From Deinococcus sp. (lineage in GTDB: Bacteria; Deinococcota; Deinococci; Deinococcales; Deinococcaceae), in assembly GCF_018260555.1 (NCBI RefSeq), contig NZ_JAGLBB010000032.1:1-35542 (forward strand): DNA of 35,542 bases. Reading direction: 5' to 3'. This document shows, one piece after another, positions 32,432 through 35,542 of this stretch (the stretch's first letter is position 1; every line of letters begins with the position of its first letter). Below the pieces are notes generated by a model. It did no database searches, had not been told where the DNA came from, and saw only the letters and a program-made list of their open reading frames with translations. The translations under genes and the position numbers were made by a program.

Positions 32432-32880
32432 CGCACTGGCCCCTGCTCCTGCTGACAATTCTTCTCTCCTCCTGTCAGGAGCGTTCCATGAACCGAACCT
32501 AGCCGAGCCTTGACGCGTCCATTGCGCGCATGAGCAACGTCTCACCTGACACCCGTTGCGCTGAGGCATACCAGAAGATGAATCTGCTGGGCGGGTGCTA
32601 TCCGGCCACGAGTGACCCGGACGTGACGGCCGGGGTCGTGGTGTCCGTGCTGGAAGAGGACGGGTGGAAACGCAGGGGGATGCTCCGCAAGGACTTCGGC
32701 GTCTGGAACGCCACCCTGGTTCGTGAAGGAGAAGGGCTGGCCTTCTCGGTGGGCATACTGACAACCCAGTCGGAAGGCCTTGATCAGAAATTCTTCCGTG
32801 AGGACTACAAGTCTCTGGTGAACCTGACTCTGAACCGTTTACATATGCAGGCGGAAGCGGCGGACGGTACGTCGCCATGA
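32428..32880 (+). pseudogene. lipoprotein paralog 2 interrupted by in-frame amber codon
   Basis: The GTG at 32428 overlaps the preceding stop (GTGA) and opens a lipoprotein signal (LLTILLSSC, Cys16). A TAG at 32500-32502 (codon 25) interrupts it. After the stop the same frame continues to 32880 with the family landmarks TRCAEAY, LGGCY and MLRKDFGVW. Aligned back from the conserved Cys, the stop replaces one residue with no gap relative to paralog 3, so it is a point mutation. Restart at the ATG at 32530 would give a 116-residue cytoplasmic form without lipid anchor. The alternatives, amber suppression or a sequencing error, cannot be excluded. Confidence 0.7.
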
Positions 32881-32923
32881 CGCGAGGGTTGCCTCTCATT
32901 GCGTTCATGCACTCGGTGGGCAG

Positions 32924-33364
32924 GTGAAAGCCGGATGCGTGTGGTTACTGGCTGTGAGTCTGCTCGCTGCCTGCCAGGAGAAACGCGTGAATTACGAAGA
33001 TGTTCCATTTGAGTCGTCACTATCCACCGTCAGTCAGCTATCGTCCCAGAACCGGTGTGTCGGGGCCTACACTCAGCTTGGTCTTGAAGGGGGCTGTTAC
33101 CCCTCAAGGGAACCTGTGGATGAGACCGCGTGGCAGGTTGTGACGGCGCTGGAAGAGGATGGGTGGGTACGCAAGAATCTGCTCCGAAAAGATTTCGGTA
33201 CCTGGACGGTCGTTATGAGCCGCGGGAATGTATCACTCGCGTGCGGAGTGGAAGAGCTGTCCTCGGCTTCCACGGGACTGCACCAGGAACTCTTCCGTGA
33301 GGGGTACAGGTCTCTGGTGCATCTGACCCTGGACTATGACGTCACGCAAACCGGGGCGGACTGA
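32924..33364 (+). CDS. small lipoprotein, putative immunity protein (paralog 3)
   Basis: A 146-residue lipoprotein starting at GTG 32924. Signal segment WLLAVSLLAAC has lipobox Cys17. Conserved landmarks are NRCVGAY, EGGCY, ALEEDGWVRKNLLRKDFGTW and LFREGYRSLVHLTL. It resembles paralog 2 most (EEDGW, FREDYKSLVNLTL in outline), so these two may be the more recent duplicates. It is separated from paralog 2 by 43 bp and is the last gene of the module before the ssrA 3' end. Codon use is again somewhat A/T-richer than in the housekeeping neighbours. Confidence 0.7.
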   Translation: MKAGCVWLLAVSLLAACQEKRVNYEDVPFESSLSTVSQLSSQNRCVGAYTQLGLEGGCYPSREPVDETAWQVVTALEEDGWVRKNLLRKDFGTWTVVMSRGNVSLACGVEELSSASTGLHQELFREGYRSLVHLTLDYDVTQTGAD

Positions 33365-33554
33365 TCTGTCAAGGGTTTGGTGGACCCTCAGCGACTCGCA
33401 ACCGAGTCAACCCCGGGTCAGGCGGGCGGTGTGGTCCTCAACCGTTCGCTCGTGGTCCGAGCGGGTATGGCCTCTTCGAAGCGCGTGATCTCAGCGGGAC
33501 GCGCGCAGGTGCATGGGCCTGCACTGTTGGTGGCGCTGTTGGAAGTAATGAAGT

Positions 33555-33582
33555 ACGCCCCGGGCTGGTTGGCCTGGGGCGT
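33555..33582 (-). terminator. hairpin terminator downstream of ssrA
   Basis: ACGCCCC (33555-33561) and GGGGCGT (33576-33582) form a 7-bp stem starting 5 bp after the tmRNA 3' end on the minus strand. A T-richer run (ACTTCATTACTT) follows on the transcript. It probably ends ssrA transcription before 3' processing. Confidence 0.6.
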
Positions 33583-33587
33583 CTTGG

Positions 33588-33943
33588 TGGTGGAGATGGG
33601 CGGAGTCGAACCGCCGTCCGAAAACCCATTGCGTTGGTCTCTACGAGCGTAGTCCGTGGTTTGGATCTCGGATCTCAGACGCGCATGGACACGCTTCTTT
33701 TGACCCCAGCTCCTTCATTTCGCCTGTGCTCAGGAGCGTCGGCTCAGGCTAGCTATCTTTTAGAAGTTCGCAGGACGCCAATAGCCGGGCTTCCTGGTCA
33801 CTGCTTCACTTATGCAGCGAAGGCGAAGGTGTTGCTGTTGTTGTTGCCAGTTAAAGGCTTTAGTCGATGATTAACGAGGCCCACGACCATCCTCGGCTCG
33901 CAACGTCCCGCTCAGCGATCCCCGTCGAAACCGGGTCATCCCC
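33588..33943 (-). ncRNA. ssrA: tmRNA
   Basis: A 356-nt transfer-messenger RNA. The 5' end GGGGATGACC (33943 down) pairs with the 3' acceptor CATCTCC-ACCA, whose CCA is templated at 33588-33590. The tRNA-like end has the T-arm GGTTCGACTCC and the 5' GGTTTCGACGG typical of tmRNA. An internal frame (33848-33810) encodes the degradation tag GNNNSNTFAFAA. It rescues stalled ribosomes together with SmpB. The ends are placed by the acceptor-stem pairing; precursor processing may extend them. The 3' end faces the lipase/immunity module. Confidence 0.95.
33810..33848 (-). other. tmRNA tag reading frame
   Basis: On the minus strand GGC at 33848-33846 to TAA at 33812-33810 encodes GNNNSNTFAFAA. The hydrophobic FAFAA end matches the C-terminal degradation signal expected of ssrA tags. 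The resume codon is inferred from the position after the usual upstream pseudoknot. Confidence 0.8.
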
Positions 33944-34044
33944 AAATGGGAAATTCAGACTAACACACTTTTGTTCCCGTTGCCAGAGGGGGCTGCCCTG
34001 ACTGGCCGGTGGCGTCACTGGCCGGGCCGTTCAGCTCAGGCCAC

Positions 34045-35484
34045 TCAACTCAGGGCATTCAGGATGGCGCTGAGGTCGCGGTGGAGTTCCCCGGTGCGCT
34101 CATAATGCCGGTACGGGCCGGGAAAGGTCGCCTGCAACCATGCGGGACTGCGGGCGGCCAGCGGGGCCAGCAGGTGTGGGACGCCCAGCTCCGTGAACAG
34201 TCGGGCCAGCGCGGCCGCGTAGGCGTCCGGGGTGCGCGGGCCGGGCGGGGTCGTGAACACCTTTTTCGGGGGGGTGCCCGCACGGGTGGCGCGGCGGTAC
34301 ACGTCCAGCGCATGCCGCGCGACGCGTAGCTGTTCGCGGTCCAGGGTGCCCGGCGGCTGGTGTACGGCGCGGCTCACGGCGCGGCGGTGCTGGGGCGGCA
34401 CGAGACTGGACAGGCCCCGGCCCCATCCGTCCTGCAGTTCGGCGCGCTCGGCACTCAGCGGATCAGTGTTCGGCAGATCGGCGTTCGGCAGGTCGCTACG
34501 CGGTATGACCTGCGCGGGCGGCTGGGCCTGCACGTTCGGCTGTTTCGGGGATTGCTTGCGCGAGGGCGCTGGTGCCTGGGTCGGCTGCGCCGGGGCCTGC
34601 TGGCTGGCTTTCCCCTGCACTGCTTTCGTCTGCACCGCTTTCCCCTGCACCGCTTTCGCCTGCACTGCTTTCGTCTGCGCAGCTTTGCGTGACACCGCTT
34701 TCGATGGTGCGGTGGGCGCCGGGGTCGGCCGGGCGGGGGCGGCGGCCTTCCTGCCGGGCCGGGTGGCGGGCGGCGTGGGAACCGGGGCGTCGCGGCGGGT
34801 GCCGTTCAGGGCGCGCCCGATCAGTTCAGATTCCTGAATGTGTTTGCCGTCGCGGTAGCGTTGCCACAGGCCGTCAAGGACGATCAGGCTGGTCGCCTGC
34901 CGCCGCTGGTGCAGGAGTTCACGGGCGCGCTCTACGCGTTTTTCACGCCCCAATAGCAGCGCCACGTACGTCAGGAACTGCCGGGGGGTGCGCGGCATGC
35001 CGGGTTCCGCCTGACCCGGCAGGGCCAGGAGCGTCTGCCGCAGCGCGGCGTAATCGTCGGCCCGCAGCGCCCCCGTGTTCACGCCGGCCTCCACCCGGCG
35101 CCACTGGGCCGGACTGAACACGGCCTTCAGGCCCCACAACCAGGCCCGCGCGCCCTGCACGTGCGGGTCGCCGCTCACGTCCAGCAGTTCCAGGCCGCTT
35201 TCGGATTCGATCACGCGTTCCACGCGCGCGGCGCGCACCGCCGGTCTGAGCCGTTCCGGCGGGCCGAGGTCGCGCAGCCGATCCAGAACCGCCTCGCTGC
35301 GCGCCAGGGTCTGCAACAGCGTCAGGTCCTCCAGGCGGAAGGGGCGGCGGCCCCGGATGGTTTCCAGCAGGAAGTCGCGGGTGTCGTCCGGCAGGTCCAG
35401 GTGCTCCTGCACGGCTGCCCAGTGCCCCACGAGGTTGGTCAGGCGGCTGGCCCGCAGGTACTCTTCCCACTCGGTGTGATCCAT
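34045..35484 (-). CDS. unrecognised protein with KAVQ pentapeptide-repeat linker
   Basis: A 479-residue hypothetical protein, cytoplasmic by appearance. Residues 1-235 are a helical, charged domain (WEEYLRASRLTNLVGHW at the start). Residues about 235-345 form a low-complexity Ala/Pro/Lys/Gln linker that contains six units of about five residues, KA(V/A)Q(T/A/G), encoded by 15-bp DNA repeats. Residues about 350-479 form a second helical domain (DREQLRVARHALDVYRRAT; ELHRDLSAILNALS at the end). I recognise no family; the layout, two folded domains joined by a flexible basic linker, suggests a nucleic-acid or protein scaffold. The ATG at 35484 has a weak GGGA site. It lies 101 bp from the ssrA 5' end, transcribed in the same direction. 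Confidence 0.75.
   Translation of the reverse strand: MDHTEWEEYLRASRLTNLVGHWAAVQEHLDLPDDTRDFLLETIRGRRPFRLEDLTLLQTLARSEAVLDRLRDLGPPERLRPAVRAARVERVIESESGLELLDVSGDPHVQGARAWLWGLKAVFSPAQWRRVEAGVNTGALRADDYAALRQTLLALPGQAEPGMPRTPRQFLTYVALLLGREKRVERARELLHQRRQATSLIVLDGLWQRYRDGKHIQESELIGRALNGTRRDAPVPTPPATRPGRKAAAPARPTPAPTAPSKAVSRKAAQTKAVQAKAVQGKAVQTKAVQGKASQQAPAQPTQAPAPSRKQSPKQPNVQAQPPAQVIPRSDLPNADLPNTDPLSAERAELQDGWGRGLSSLVPPQHRRAVSRAVHQPPGTLDREQLRVARHALDVYRRATRAGTPPKKVFTTPPGPRTPDAYAAALARLFTELGVPHLLAPLAARSPAWLQATFPGPYRHYERTGELHRDLSAILNALS
34606..34695. repeat. six 15-bp in-frame tandem repeats
   Basis: Units starting at 34606, 34621, 34636, 34651, 34666 and 34681 follow the pattern NGCTTTCNNCTGCAC, with mismatches in the last. 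On the minus strand they encode the KAVQ-type pentapeptides of the 479-residue protein. Frame-preserving units imply that copy number can vary without breaking the gene. Confidence 0.75.
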
Positions 35485-35542
35485 GCGGTTCCCGGCGCCC
35501 GCACGGGCCCGCAGCGTGCGGCGCGGCCGGGCGTCCGGCGCG

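Noticed and set aside
33377..33652. 91-codon plus-strand open frame reaching into ssrA
   Set aside because: Its end lies in the antisense of the tmRNA acceptor region. A few residues vaguely recall the tail of lipoprotein paralog 1, but not enough to claim a fourth copy.
33634..33870. 78-codon plus-strand open frame
   Set aside because: It lies wholly antisense to ssrA, which explains the sequence conservation.
34606..34695. CRISPR array
   Set aside because: The units are 15 bp, contiguous without spacers, and in frame within a coding gene.

Overview
The window is very GC-rich and densely coded. It looks like a Deinococcus chromosome or large replicon: lipoprotein and signal-peptide genes, ATGA/GTGA start-stop overlaps, dispersed intergenic repeats with ACGGATTCCG-type ends, and a protein repertoire typical of that genus. 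The genus is an inference from these features together; no rRNA is present to confirm it.

Positions 1-595 hold the end of an MFS transporter. It converges on a nine-gene minus-strand operon (13095 down to 617). In transcription order this encodes a PelF-like GT4 glycosyltransferase, a polytopic membrane protein, a LegB-like 4,6-dehydratase, a sugar nucleotidyltransferase, an SDR epimerase/reductase, two secreted CE18/Agd3-like polysaccharide deacetylases, and two GH114-like glycosidases. This is the same toolkit used for two cationic biofilm polymers, bacterial Pel and fungal galactosaminogalactan (GAG). Here it is split into separate, duplicated enzymes and joined to sugar-nucleotide genes. 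I read it as a Pel/GAG-like exopolysaccharide locus, and it is the most interesting system in the window. It is preceded by an AT-rich promoter region and about 1 kb of non-coding DNA with repeat remnants.

Positions 14085-19621 hold an orphan pstS followed by a perfect 20-bp hairpin, a UvrD-type helicase with a long C-terminal extension, a stand-alone CheY/Rcp1-like response regulator, and an unrecognised protein. Positions 19748-24955 are a five-gene plus-strand biosynthetic cassette: ATP-grasp, phosphoribosyltransferase with TRSP-type C-terminus, HAD phosphatase, StiP/Pelota-like protein and CitE/HpcH-like lyase. It matches the nucleoside-like-metabolite module known from tellurite-resistance (Ter) loci, but no ter genes are in view. 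It is followed by rsgA and then by a minus-strand molybdate operon (HTH plus substrate-binding-domain regulator, modA, modB) with no modC.

Positions 29541-33364 look like an acquired conflict module. A 724-aa protein with a class-3-lipase-type catalytic region overlaps the first of three tandem paralogous small lipoproteins, which look like immunity proteins. The middle paralog carries an in-frame amber stop. The module lies beside the 3' end of ssrA (tmRNA, minus strand, 33588-33943), a common island insertion point. The window closes with an unrecognised minus-strand protein containing a KAVQ pentapeptide-repeat linker.

At least four intergenic gaps contain a related family of short repeats (7092-7222, 13403-13510, 24958-25017, 26279-26400). 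The best copies have terminal inverted repeats, and two have hairpins whose arms differ in a compensating way.
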